A stretch of 64,000 bases of DNA, from assembly GCA_034359265.1 (NCBI GenBank), contig CP136896.1, positions 35,392,001 through 35,456,000 of the forward strand, in the 5' to 3' direction. The notes beneath the pieces were generated by a model, which was given only the letters and a program-made list of their open reading frames with translations, made no database searches and was not told the origin of the DNA. Below, piece by piece: positions 24,606 to 34,722 of this stretch; positions within the stretch are counted from its first letter, which is position 1; every line of letters begins with the position of its first letter. Source of the DNA: Canna indica. Taxonomy: Eukaryota; Streptophyta; Magnoliopsida; Zingiberales; Cannaceae. Made by a program: the position numbers and the translations under genes.

Positions 24606-27600
24606 GGGACTCAGATTACAGGGCGTTTCGAGCCGATACCCCGAAGTTCAATCAGTTGGCTTCGTTCAAGATTCTATTCGAAAAATCGTGCAATTCTGTG
24701 CATTAGTCTGTCAAAAATAACTCGATTAACAACTTCTCCCATCGCAGTGAATGTTCTGGAGTCGCTCGGTACTCAGATTACTGGGCGTTTCGAGCTGATA
24801 CCCCGAAGTTCAATCAGTCGGCATCGTTCAAGATCTATTAGAAAAATCAAGCAAATCTTTGCATTAGTCTGTCAAAAATAACTCGATTAACAACTTCTCC
24901 CATCACAGTGAATGTTCTGGAGTCGCTCGGGACTCAGATTACAGGGCGTTTCGAGCCGATACCCCGAAGTTCAATCAGTCTGCTTCGTTCAAGATTCTAC
25001 TCGAAAAATAGTGCAATTCTGTGCATTAGTCTGTCGAGAATAACTGGATTAACAACTTCTCCCATCGCAGTGAATGTTCTGGAGTCGCTCGGTACTCAGA
25101 TTACTGGGTGTTTCAAGCCGATACCCCGAAGTTCAATCAGTCGGCTTCGTTCAAAATCAATTCGAAAAATCATGCAATTATGTGCATTAGTCTGTCAAAA
25201 ATAACTCGATTAACAAGTTCTCCCATCGCAGTGAATGTTCTGGAGTCGCTCGGTACTCAGATTACTGGGCGTTTCGAGCTGATACCCCGAAGTTCAATCA
25301 GTCGACATCGTTCAAGATCTATTCGAAAAATCATGCAATTCTTTGCATTAGTCTGTCAAAAATAACTCGATTAACAACTTCTCCCATCATAGTTAATGTT
25401 CTGGAGTCGCTCGGGACTCAGATTACAGGGCGTTTCGAGCCGATACCCCGAATTTCAATCTGTCGGCTTCGTTCAAGATTCTATTCAAAAAATCGTGCAA
25501 TTCTGTGCATTAGTCTGTCAAAAATAACTCGATTAACAACTTCTCCCATCGTAGTGAATGTTCTGGAGTCGCTCGGTACTCAGATTACTGGGCGTTTCGA
25601 GCCGATACCCCAAAGTTCAATCAGTCGGCCTCGTTCAAAATCAATTCGAAAAATCGTGCAATTCTTTGCATTAGTCTATCAAAAATAACTCGATTAACAA
25701 CTTCTCCCATCGCAGTGAATGTTCTGGAGTCGCTCGGTACTCAGATTACTGGGCGTTTCGAGCCGATACCCCGAAGTTCAATCAGTCGGCCTCGTTCAAA
25801 ATCAATTCGAAAAATCGTGCAATTCTTTGGATTAGTCTGTCAAAAATAACTCGATTAACAACTTCTCCCATCACAGTAAATGTTCTAGAGTCGCTCGGGA
25901 CTCAGATTACAGGGCGTTTCGAGCCGATACCCCGAAGTTCAATCAGTTGGCTTCGTTCAAGATTCTATTCGAAAAATCGTGCAATTATGTGCATTAGTCT
26001 GTCAAAAATAACTCGATTAACAACTTCTCCCATCGCAGTGAATGTTCTGGAGTCGCTCGGTACTCAGATTACTGGGCGTTTCGAGCTGATACCCCGAAGT
26101 TCAATCAGTCGGCATCGTTCAAGATCTATTAGAAAAATCATGCAATTATGTGCATTAGTCTGTCAAAAATAACTCGATTAACAACTTCTCCCATCGCAGT
26201 GAATGTTCTGGAGTCGCTCGGTACTCAGATTATTGGGCGTTTCGAGCTGATACCCCGAAGTTCAATCAGTCGGCATCGTTCAAGATCTATTAGAAAAATC
26301 AAGCAATTCTTTGCATTAGTCTGTCAAAAATAACTCGATTAACAACTTCTCCCATCACAGTGAATGTTCTGGAGTCGCTCGGGACTCAGATTACAGGGCG
26401 TTTCGAGCCGATACCCCGAAGTTCAATCAGTCTGCTTCGTTCAAGATTCTACTCGAAAAATAGTGCAATTCTGTGCATTAGTCTGTCGAGAATAACTCGA
26501 TTAACAACTTCTCCCATCGCAGTGAATGTTCTGGAGTCGCTCGGTACTCAGATTACTGGGCGTTTCAAGCCGATACCCCGAAGTTCAATCAGTCGGCTTC
26601 GTTCAAAATCAATTCGAAAAATCATGCAATTATGTGCATTAGTCTGTCAAAAATAACTCGATTAACAACTTCTCCCATCGCAGTGAATGTTCTGGAGTCG
26701 CTCGGTACTCAGATTTCTGGGCGTTTCGAGCCGATACCCCAAAGTTCAATCAGTCGGCCTCGTTCAAAATCAATTCGAAAAATCGTGCAATTCTTTGCAT
26801 TAGTCTGTCAAAAATAACTCGATTAACAACTTCTCCCATCACAGTGAATGTTCTGGAGTCGCTCGGGACTCAGATTACAGTGTGTTTCGAGCCGATACCC
26901 CGAAGTTCAATCAGTCGGCATCGTTCAAGATCTATTCAAAAAAGCATGCAATTCTTTGCATTAGTCTGTCAAAAATAACTCGATTAACAACTTCTCCCAT
27001 CGCAGTGAATGTTCTGGAGTCGCTCGGGACTCTGATTACAGGGCATTTCGAGCCGATACCCCGAAGTTCAATCAGTCTGCTTCGTTCAAGATTCTATTCG
27101 AAAAATAGTGCAATTCTATGCATTAGTCTGTCGAGAATAACTCGATTAACAACTTCTCCCATCACAGTGAATGTTCTGGAGTCGCTCGGTACTCAGATTA
27201 CTGGGCGTTTCGAGCCGATACCCCGAAGTTCAATCAGTCGGCCTCGTTCAAAATCAATTCGAAAAATCGTGCAATTCTTTGCATTAGTCTGTCAAAAATA
27301 ACTCGATTAACAACTTCACCCATCACAGTGAATTTTCTGGAGTCGCTCGGGACTCAGATTATAGGGCGTTTCAAGCCGATACCCCGAAGTTTAATCAGTC
27401 GGCATCGTTCAAGATCTATTCGAAAAACCATGCAATTCTTTGCATTAGTCTGTCAAAAATAACTCGATTAACAACTTCTCCCATCATAGTTAATGTTCTG
27501 GAGTCGCTCCGGACTCAGATTACAGGGCGTTTCGAGCCGATACCCCGAAGTTCAATCAGTTGGCTTCGTTCAAGATTCTATTCGAAAAACCGTGCAATTA

Positions 27601-27716
27601 TGTGCATTAGTCTGTCAAAAATAACTCGATTAACAACTTCTCCCATCGCAGTGAATGTTCTGGAGTCGCTCGGTACTCAGATTACTGGGCGTTTCGAGCT
27701 GATACCCCGAAGTTCA
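24053..27716 (+). repeat. Dispersed copy of 7107-10770 (offset 16,946 bp)
   Basis: About 3.66 kb follows 7107-10770 at a constant 16,946-bp offset. Differences are more frequent than in the 52-kb duplication, for example aactggatt at about 25043, aacaagttc at about 25214, caatctgtcgg at about 25456, attcaaaaaatcg at about 25484, cagattac at about 25745 where the partner has cagaatac, and gggcatttc at about 27042. I count roughly 15-20 differences by eye, suggesting an older event than the 51,953-bp duplication. Confidence 0.75.
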
Positions 27717-30249
27717 ATCAGTCGGCATCGTTCAAGATCTATTAGAAAAATCATGCAATTATGTGCATTAGTCTGTCAAAAATAACTCGATTAACAACTT
27801 CTCCCATCGCAGTGAATGTTCTGGAGTCGCTCGGTACTCAAATTTCTGGGCGTTTCGAGCCGATACCCCAAAGTTCAATCAGTCGGCCTCGTTCAAAATC
27901 AATTCGAAAAATCGTGCAATTCTTTGCATTAGTCTGTCAAAAATAACTCGATTAACAACTTCTCCCATCACAGTGAATGTTCTGGAGTCGCTCGGGACCC
28001 AGATTACAGTGTGTTTCGAGCCGATACCCCGAAGTTCAATCAGTCGGCATCGTTCAAGATCTATTCGAAAAAGCATGCAATTCTTTGCATTAGTCTGTCA
28101 AAAATAACTCGATTAACAACTTCTCCCATCGCAGTGAATGTTCTGGAGTCGCTCGGGACTCTGATTACAGGGCGTTTCGAGCCGATACCCCGAAGTTCAA
28201 TCAGTCTGCTTCGTTCAAGATTCTATTCGAAAAATAGTGCAATTCTGTGCATTAGTCTGTCGAGAATAACTCGATTAACAACTTCTCCCATCACAGTGAA
28301 TGTTCTGGAGTCGCTCGGTACTCAGATTACTGGGCGTTTCGAGCCGATACCCCGAAGTTCAATCAGTCGGCCTCGTTCAAAATCAATTCGAAAAATCGTG
28401 CAATTCTTTGCATTAGTCTGTCAAAAATAACTCGATTAACAACTTCTCCCATCACAGTGAATGTTCTGGAGTCGCTCGGGACTCAGATTACAGGGCGTTT
28501 CAAGCCGATACCCCGAAGTTTAATCAGTCGGCATCGTTCAAGATCTATTCGAAAAACCATGCAATTCTTTGCATTAGTCTGTCAAAAATAACTCGATTAA
28601 CAACTTCTCCCATCATAGTTAATGTTCTGGAGTCGCTCGGGACTCAGATTACAGGGCATTTCGAGCCGATACCCCGAAGTTCAATCAGTTGGCTTCGTTC
28701 AAGATTCTATTCGAAAAATCGTGCAATTCTGTGCATTAGTCTGTCAAAAATAACTCGATTAACAACTTCTCCCATCGCAGTGAATGTTCTGGAGTCGCTC
28801 GGTACTCAGATTACTGGGCGTTTCGAGCTGATACCCCGAAGTTCAATCAGTCGGCATCGTTCAAGATCTATTAGAAAAATCAAGCAAATCTTTGCATTAG
28901 TCTGTCAAAAATAACTCGATTAACAACTTCTCCCATCACAGTGAATGTTCTGGAGTCGCTCGGGACTCAGATTACAGGGCGTTCCGAGCCGATACCCCGA
29001 AGTTCAATCAGTCTGCTTCGTTCAAGATTCTACTCGAAAAATAGTGCAATTCTGTGCATTAGTCTGTCGAGAATAACTCGATTAACAACTTCTCCCATCG
29101 CAGTGAATGTTCTGGAGTCGCTCGGTACTCAGATTACTGGGTGTTTCAAGCCGATACCCCGAAGTTCAATCAGTCGGCTTCGTTCAAAATCAATTCGAAA
29201 AATCATGCAATTATGTGCATTAGTCTGTCAAAAATAACTCGATTAACAACTTCTCCCATCGCAGTGAATGTTCTGGAGTCGCTCGGTACTCAGATTACTG
29301 GGCGTTTCGAGCTGATACCCCGAAGTTCAATCAGTCGACATCGTTCAAGATCTATTCGAAAAATCATGCAATTCTTTGCATTAGTCTGTCAAAAATAACT
29401 CGATTAACAACTTCTCCCATCATAGTTAATGTTCTGGAGTCGCTCGGGACTCATATTACAGGGCGTTTCGAGCCGATACCCCGAATTTCAATCAGTCGGC
29501 TTCGTTCAAGATTCTATTCGAAAAATCGTGCAATTCTGTGCATTAGTCTGTCAAAAATAACTCGATTAACAACTTCTCCCATCGTAGTGAATGTTCTGGA
29601 GTCGCTCGGTACTCAGATTACTGGGCGTTTCGAGCCGATACCCCAAAGTTCAATCAGTCGGCCTCGTTCAAAATCAATTCGAAAAATCGTGCAATTCTTT
29701 GCATTAGTCTATCAAAAATAACTCGATTAACAACTTCTCCCATCGCAGTGAATGTTCTGGAGTCGCTCGGTACTCAGATTACTGGGCGTTTCGAGCCGAT
29801 AACCCGAAGTTCAATCAGTCGGCCTCGTTCAAAATCAATTCGAAAAATCGTGCAATTCTTTGGATTAGTCTGTCAAAAATAACTCGATTAACAACTTCTC
29901 CCATCACAGTAAATGTTCTAGAGTCGCTCGGGACTCAGATTACAGGGTGTTTCGAGCCGATACCCCGAAGTTCAATCAGTTGGCTTCGTTCAAGATTCTA
30001 TTCGAAAAATCGTGCAATTATGTGCATTAGTCTGTCAAAAATAACTCGATTAACAACTTCTCCCATCGCAGTGAATGTTCTGGAGTCGCTCGGTACTCAG
30101 ATTACTGGGCGTTTCGAGCTGATACCCCGAAGTTCAATCAGTCGGCATCGTTCAAGATCTATTAGAAAAATCATGCAATTATGTGCATTAGTCTGTCAAA
30201 AATAACTCGATTAACAACTTCTCCCATCGCAGTGAATGTTCTGGAGTCG
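27269..30249 (+). repeat. Dispersed copy of about 6290-9270 (offset 20,979 bp)
   Basis: About 3 kb follows 6290-9270 at a constant 20,979-bp offset. The shared gggacccag variant (about 7014 and 27993) is a useful marker. The match ends where gatttctggg at about 30253 faces gattattggg at about 9274. Limits are approximate. Confidence 0.7.
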
Positions 30250-30366
30250 CTCGGTACTCAGATTTCTGGGCGTTTCGAGCCGATACCCCAAAGTTCAATC
30301 AGTCGGCCTCGTTCAAAATCAATTCGAAAAATCGTGCAATTCTTTGCATTAGTCTGTCAAAAATAA
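30045..30366 (+). repeat. Dimer tandem duplication, copy 1 (322 bp)
   Basis: Two monomers: an E-class unit (gagctg, ttagaaaaatcatg) and a unit marked by gatttctggg and ccccaaag. The following 322 bp repeat them with no difference seen. The neighbouring homologous blocks (for example 5839-6161 and 27624-27946) carry this pair once, so the second copy here is a local gain. Confidence 0.85.
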
Positions 30367-30688
30367 CTCGATTAACAACTTCTCCCATCGCAGTGAATGT
30401 TCTGGAGTCGCTCGGTACTCAGATTACTGGGCGTTTCGAGCTGATACCCCGAAGTTCAATCAGTCGGCATCGTTCAAGATCTATTAGAAAAATCATGCAA
30501 TTATGTGCATTAGTCTGTCAAAAATAACTCGATTAACAACTTCTCCCATCGCAGTGAATGTTCTGGAGTCGCTCGGTACTCAGATTTCTGGGCGTTTCGA
30601 GCCGATACCCCAAAGTTCAATCAGTCGGCCTCGTTCAAAATCAATTCGAAAAATCGTGCAATTCTTTGCATTAGTCTGTCAAAAATAA
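30367..30688 (+). repeat. Dimer tandem duplication, copy 2 (322 bp)
   Basis: Second copy of the E plus gatttctggg dimer, directly abutting the first. Confidence 0.85.
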
Positions 30689-31210
30689 CTCGATTAACAA
30701 CTTCTCCCATCACAGTGAATGTTCTGGAGTCGCTCGGGACTCAGATTACAGTGTGTTTCGAGCCGATACCCCGAAGTTCAATCAGTCGGCATCGTTCAAG
30801 ATCTATTCGAAAAAGCATGCAATTCTTTGCATTAGTCTGTCAAAAATAACTCGATTAACAACTTCTCCCATCGCAGTGAATGTTCTGGAGTCGCTCGGGA
30901 CTCTGATTACAGGGCGTTTCGAGCCGATACCCCGAAGTTCAATCAGTCTGCTTCGTTCAAGATTCTATTCGAAAAATAGTGCAATTCTGTGCATTAGTCT
31001 GTCGAGAATAACTCGATTAACAACTTCTCCCATCACAGTGATTGTTCTGCAGTCGCTCGGTACTCAGATTACTGGGCGTTTCGAGCCGATACCCCGAAGT
31101 TCAATCAGTCGGCCTCGTTCAAAATCAATTCAAAAAATCGTGCAATTCTTTGCATTAGTCTGTCAAAAATAACTCGATTAACAACTTCTCCCATCACAGT
31201 GAATGTTCTG

Positions 31211-31226
31211 GAGTCGCTCGGGACTC
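31211..31226. other. Short dyad 1, GAGTC-N6-GACTC (representative)
   Basis: A perfect 5-bp inverted repeat around gctcgg, present in monomers carrying gggactc. In monomers with cggtactc the arms shorten to GAGT/ACTC, and in the gctccggactc subtype the 5-bp arms are kept. It recurs hundreds of times at the same phase. The structure is visible; any role (cruciform potential, protein binding) is inference. Confidence 0.7.
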
Positions 31227-31300
31227 AGATTACAGGGCGTTTCAAGCCGATACCCCGAAGTTTAATCAGTCGGCATCGTTCAAGATCTATTCGAAAAACC

Positions 31301-31316
31301 ATGCAATTCTTTGCAT
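31301..31316. other. Short dyad 2, ATGCAA-N4-TTGCAT (representative)
   Basis: A perfect 6-bp inverted repeat around ttct in C, G and X monomers. In B the arms are TGCAA/TTGCA. In E and F units ending catgcaattatgtgcat they are ATGCA/TGCAT with a 6-bp spacer. In the E form caagcaaatctttgc the dyad becomes GCAAA/TTTGC with a 2-bp spacer. In A and D only TGCA/TGCA remains. Function is unknown. Confidence 0.7.
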
Positions 31317-31333
31317 TAGTCTGTCAAAAATAA

Positions 31334-31495
31334 CTCGATTAACAACTTCTCCCATCATAGTTAATGTTCTGGAGTCGCTCGGGACTCAGATTACAGGGCG
31401 TTTCGAGCCGATACCCCGAAGTTCAATCAGTTGGCTTCGTTCAAGATTCTATTCGAAAAATCGTGCAATTCTGTGCATTAGTCTGTCAAAAATAA
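31334..31495 (+). repeat. Monomer class D (162 bp), type unit
   Basis: Diagnostic bases: catcatagttaatg, cgggactc, gagccg, cagttggcttcg, gattctattcgaaaaatcg, caattctgtg. The extra base relative to 161-bp classes is in gattctattcg. A frequent subtype has gctccggactc and ends caattatgtg. Confidence 0.85.
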
Positions 31496-31656
31496 CTCGA
31501 TTAACAACTTCTCCCATCGCAGTGAATGTTCTGGAGTCGCTCGGTACTCAGATTACTGGGCGTTTCGAGCTGATACCCCGAAGTTCAATCAGTCGGCATC
31601 GTTCAAGATCTATTAGAAAAATCAAGCAAATCTTTGCATTAGTCTGTCAAAAATAA
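31496..31656 (+). repeat. Monomer class E (161 bp), type unit
   Basis: Diagnostic bases: catcgcag, cggtactc, attactgggcg, gagctg, ggcatcg, tctattagaaaaatc. Subtypes end caagcaaatctttg (here), caagcaattctttg or catgcaattatgtg. The caagcaaatc form makes an alternative dyad, GCAAA-TC-TTTGC at 31626-31637. Confidence 0.85.
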
Positions 31657-31818
31657 CTCGATTAACAACTTCTCCCATCACAGTGAATGTTCTGGAGTCG
31701 CTTGGGACTCAGATTACAGGGCGTTTCGAGCCGATACCCCGAAGTTCAATCAGTCTGCTTCGTTCAAGATTCTACTCGAAAAATAGTGCAATTCTGTGCA
31801 TTAGTCTGTCGAGAATAA
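31657..31818 (+). repeat. Monomer class A' (162 bp), type unit
   Basis: Diagnostic bases: catcacag, gggactcag, gagccg, cagtctgcttcg, gattctactcgaaaaatag, caattctgtg, ctgtcgagaataa. The gcttgggac change here and at 32992 is private to these two copies. Confidence 0.85.
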
Positions 31819-31979
31819 CTCGATTAACAACTTCTCCCATCGCAGTGAATGTTCTGGAGTCGCTCGGTACTCAGATTACTGGGTGTTTCAAGCCGATACC
31901 CCGAAGTTCAACCAGTCGGCTTCGTTCAAAATCAATTCGAAAAATCATGCAATTATGTGCATTAGTCTGTCAAAAATAA
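31819..31979 (+). repeat. Monomer class F (161 bp), type unit
   Basis: Diagnostic bases: catcgcag, cggtactc, attactgggtg, gtttcaagcc, cggcttcg, aaatcaattcgaaaaatcat, caattatgtg. The ttcaaccag change is confined to F units between about 31.9 and 41.3 kb. Confidence 0.85.
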
Positions 31980-32140
31980 CTCGATTAACAACTTCTCCCA
32001 TCGCAGTGAATGTTCTGGAGTCGCTCGGTACTCAGATTACTGGGCGTTTCGAGCTGATACCCCGAAGTTCAATCAGTCGACATCGTTCAAGATCTATTCG
32101 AAAAATCATGCAATTCTTTGCATTAGTCTGTCAAAAATAA
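31980..32140 (+). repeat. Monomer class G (161 bp), type unit
   Basis: Diagnostic bases: catcgcag, cggtactc, gagctg, cagtcgacatcg, tctattcgaaaaatcat, caattctttg. The gtcgac hexamer separates it from E and X. Confidence 0.85.
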
Positions 32141-32302
32141 CTCGATTAACAACTTCTCCCATCGCAGTGAATGTTCTGGAGTCGCTCGGGACTCTGATTA
32201 CAGGGCGTTTCGAGCCGATACCCCGAAGTTCAATCAGTCTGCTTCGTTCAAGATTCTATTCGAAAAATAGTGCAATTCTGTGCATTAGTCTGTCGAGAAT
32301 AA
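32141..32302 (+). repeat. Monomer class A (162 bp), type unit
   Basis: Diagnostic bases: catcgcag, cgggactctgattaca (ctctg instead of ctcag), cagtctgcttcg, gattctattcgaaaaatag, ctgtcgagaataa. It has the same right module as A' apart from tattcg for tactcg. Confidence 0.85.
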
Positions 32303-32463
32303 CTCGATTAACAACTTCTCCCATCACAGTGAATGTTCTGGAGTCGCTCGGTACTCAGATTACTGGGCGTTTCGAGCCGATACCCCGAAGTTCAATCAGT
32401 CGGCCTCGTTCAAAATCAATTCGAAAAATCGTGCAATTCTTTGCATTAGTCTGTCAAAAATAA
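32303..32463 (+). repeat. Monomer class B (161 bp), type unit
   Basis: Diagnostic bases: catcacag, cggtactc, attactgggcg, gagccg, cggcctcg, aaatcaattcgaaaaatcg, caattctttg. I counted this unit by hand: 161 bp, 70 G+C (43.5%), 11 CpG. Confidence 0.85.
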
Positions 32464-33754
32464 CTCGATTAACAACTTCTCCCATCACAGTGAATGTTCT
32501 GGAGTCGCTCGGGACTCAGATTACAGGGCGTTTCAAGCCGATACCCCGAAGTTTAATCAGTCGGCATCGTTCAAGATCTATTCGAAAAACCATGCAATTC
32601 TTTGCATTAGTCTGTCAAAAATAACTCGATTAACAACTTCTCCCATCATAGTTAATGTTCTGGAGTCGCTCGGGACTCAGATTACAGGGCGTTTCGAGCC
32701 GATACCCCGAAGTTCAATCAGTTGGCTTCGTTCAAGATTCTATTCGAAAAATCGTGCAATTCTGTGCATTAGTCTGTCAAAAATAACTCGATTAACAACT
32801 TCTCCCATCGCAGTGAATGTTCTGGAGTCGCTCGGTACTCAGATTACTGGGCGTTTCGAGCTGATACCCCGAAGTTCAATCAGTCGGCATCGTTCAAGAT
32901 CTATTAGAAAAATCAAGCAAATCTTTGCATTAGTCTGTCAAAAATAACTCGATTAACAACTTCTCCCATCACAGTGAATGTTCTGGAGTCGCTTGGGACT
33001 CAGATTACAGGGCGTTTCGAGCCGATACCCCGAAGTTCAATCAGTCTGCTTCGTTCAAGATTCTACTCGAAAAATAGTGCAATTCTGTGCATTAGTCTGT
33101 CGAGAATAACTCGATTAACAACTTCTCCCATCGCAGTGAATGTTCTGGAGTCGCTCGGTACTCAGATTACTGGGTGTTTCAAGCCGATACCCCGAAGTTC
33201 AACCAGTCGGCTTCGTTCAAAATCAATTCGAAAAATCATGCAATTATGTGCATTAGTCTGTCAAAAATAACTCGATTAACAACTTCTCCCATCGCAGTGA
33301 ATGTTCTGGAGTCGCTCGGTACTCAGATTACTGGGCGTTTCGAGCTGATACCCCGAAGTTCAATCAGTCGACATCGTTCAAGATCTATTCGAAAAATCAT
33401 GCAATTCTTTGCATTAGTCTGTCAAAAATAACTCGATTAACAACTTCTCCCATCGCAGTGAATGTTCTGGAGTCGCTCGGGACTCTGATTACAGGGCGTT
33501 TCGAGCCGATACCCCGAAGTTCAATCAGTCTGCTTCGTTCAAGATTCTATTCGAAAAATAGTGCAATTCTGTGCATTAGTCTGTCGAGAATAACTCGATT
33601 AACAACTTCTCCCATCACAGTGAATGTTCTGGAGTCGCTCGGTACTCAGATTACTGGGCGTTTCGAGCCGATACCCCGAAGTTCAATCAGTCGGCCTCGT
33701 TCAAAATCAATTCGAAAAATCGTGCAATTCTTTGCATTAGTCTGTCAAAAATAA
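32464..33754 (+). repeat. 8-mer higher-order repeat, copy 2 (1,291 bp)
   Basis: Monomer order C-D-E-A'-F-G-A-B as in copy 1, with no difference seen by eye, including the private gcttgggac and ttcaaccag bases. The most recent local duplication visible in this domain. Confidence 0.9.
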
Positions 33755-34722
33755 CTCGATTAACAACTTCTCCCATCACAGTGAATGTTCTGGAGTCGCT
33801 CGGGACTCAGATTACAGGGCGTTTCAAGCCGATACCCCGAAGTTTAATCAGTCGGCATCGTTCAAGATCTATTCGAAAAACCATGCAATTCTTTGCATTA
33901 GTCTGTCAAAAATAACTCGATTAACAACTTCTCCCATCATAGTTAATGTTCTGGAGTCGCTCGGGACTCAGATTACAGGGCGTTTCGAGCCGATACCCCG
34001 AAGTTCAATCAGTTGGCTTCGTTCAAGATTCTATTCGAAAAATCGTGCAATTCTGTGCATTAGTCTGTCAAAAATAACTCGATTAACAACTTCTCCCATC
34101 GCAGTGAATGTTCTGGAGTCGCTCGGTACTCAGATTACTGGGCGTTTCGAGCTGATACCCCGAAGTTCAATCAGTCGGCATCGTTCAAGATCTATTAGAA
34201 AAATCAAGCAAATCTTTGCATTAGTCTGTCAAAAATAACTCGATTAACAACTTCTCCCATCACAGTGAATATTCTGGAGTCGCTCGGGACTCAGATTACA
34301 GGGCGTTTCGAGCCGATACCCCGAAGTTCAATCAGTCTGCTTCGTTCAAGATTCTACTCGAAAAATAGTGCAATTCTGTGCATTAGTCTGTCGAGAATAA
34401 CTCGATTAACAACTTCTCCCATCGCAGTGAATGTTCTGGAGTCGCTCGGTACTCAGATTACTGGGTGTTTCAAGCCGATACCCCGAAGTTCAACCAGTCG
34501 GCTTCGTTCAAAATCAATTCGAAAAATCATGCAATTATGTGCATTAGTCTGTCAAAAATAACTCGATTAACAACTTCTCCCATCGCAGTGAATGTTCTGG
34601 AGTCGCTCGGTACTCAGATTACTGGGCGTTTCGAGCCGATACCCCGAAGTTCAATCAGTCGGCCTCGTTCAAAATCAATTCGAAAAATCGTGCAATTCTT
34701 TGCATTAGTCTGTCAAAAATAA
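33755..34722 (+). repeat. 6-mer deletion derivative of the 8-mer (968 bp)
   Basis: Order C-D-E-A'-F followed by one unit with G/B-like left bases and a B right module (gagccg, cggcctcg). Relative to the 8-mer, two monomers (the end of G, A, and the start of B) are missing. The breakpoint lies in the shared stretch from catc to gtttcgag. A private change is gaatattctgg at about 34267. Confidence 0.85.

Larger units (their letters stand above)
31173..31333 (+). repeat. Monomer class C (161 bp), type unit
   Basis: Diagnostic bases: catcacag, cgggactc, attacagggcg, gtttcaagcc, gaagtttaatc, tctattcgaaaaacc, caattctttg. It carries two short dyads, at 31211-31226 and 31301-31316. In the 1.3-27.3 kb and 54.7-63.8 kb territories this class often has cttcaccc and gaattttctgg instead. 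Confidence 0.85.
31173..32463 (+). repeat. Reference 8-mer higher-order repeat, copy 1 (1,291 bp)
   Basis: Eight ordered monomers of 161, 162, 161, 162, 161, 161, 162 and 161 bp add exactly to 1,291. I call them C, D, E, A', F, G, A and B; each is listed separately. Copy 2 (32464-33754) repeats the same order, including the private changes gcttgggac (31701, 32992) and ttcaaccagtcgg. I saw no difference between the two copies. Confidence 0.9.

Noticed and set aside
31264..31280. RNA polymerase III B-box-like or tRNA-derived segment around gttcaatcagt
   Set aside because: It lacks the conserved G and spacing of the B box (GGTTCGANTCC), there is no matching A box or cloverleaf, and no poly-T terminator follows at suitable distance.
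31301..31320. Octamer-like site from ttgcatta/atgcaa in each monomer
   Set aside because: Only a partial match to ATTTGCAT in most classes, and nothing in the window suggests transcription. Better described simply as part of a dyad.
31173..31333. CENP-B box in the monomer
   Set aside because: The nearest candidate is on the minus strand of the tttcgagccgataccccgaa segment. It has TTCG followed by an A and CGGC, but spacing is one base short and the final CGGG is not kept. I do not consider it a CENP-B box.
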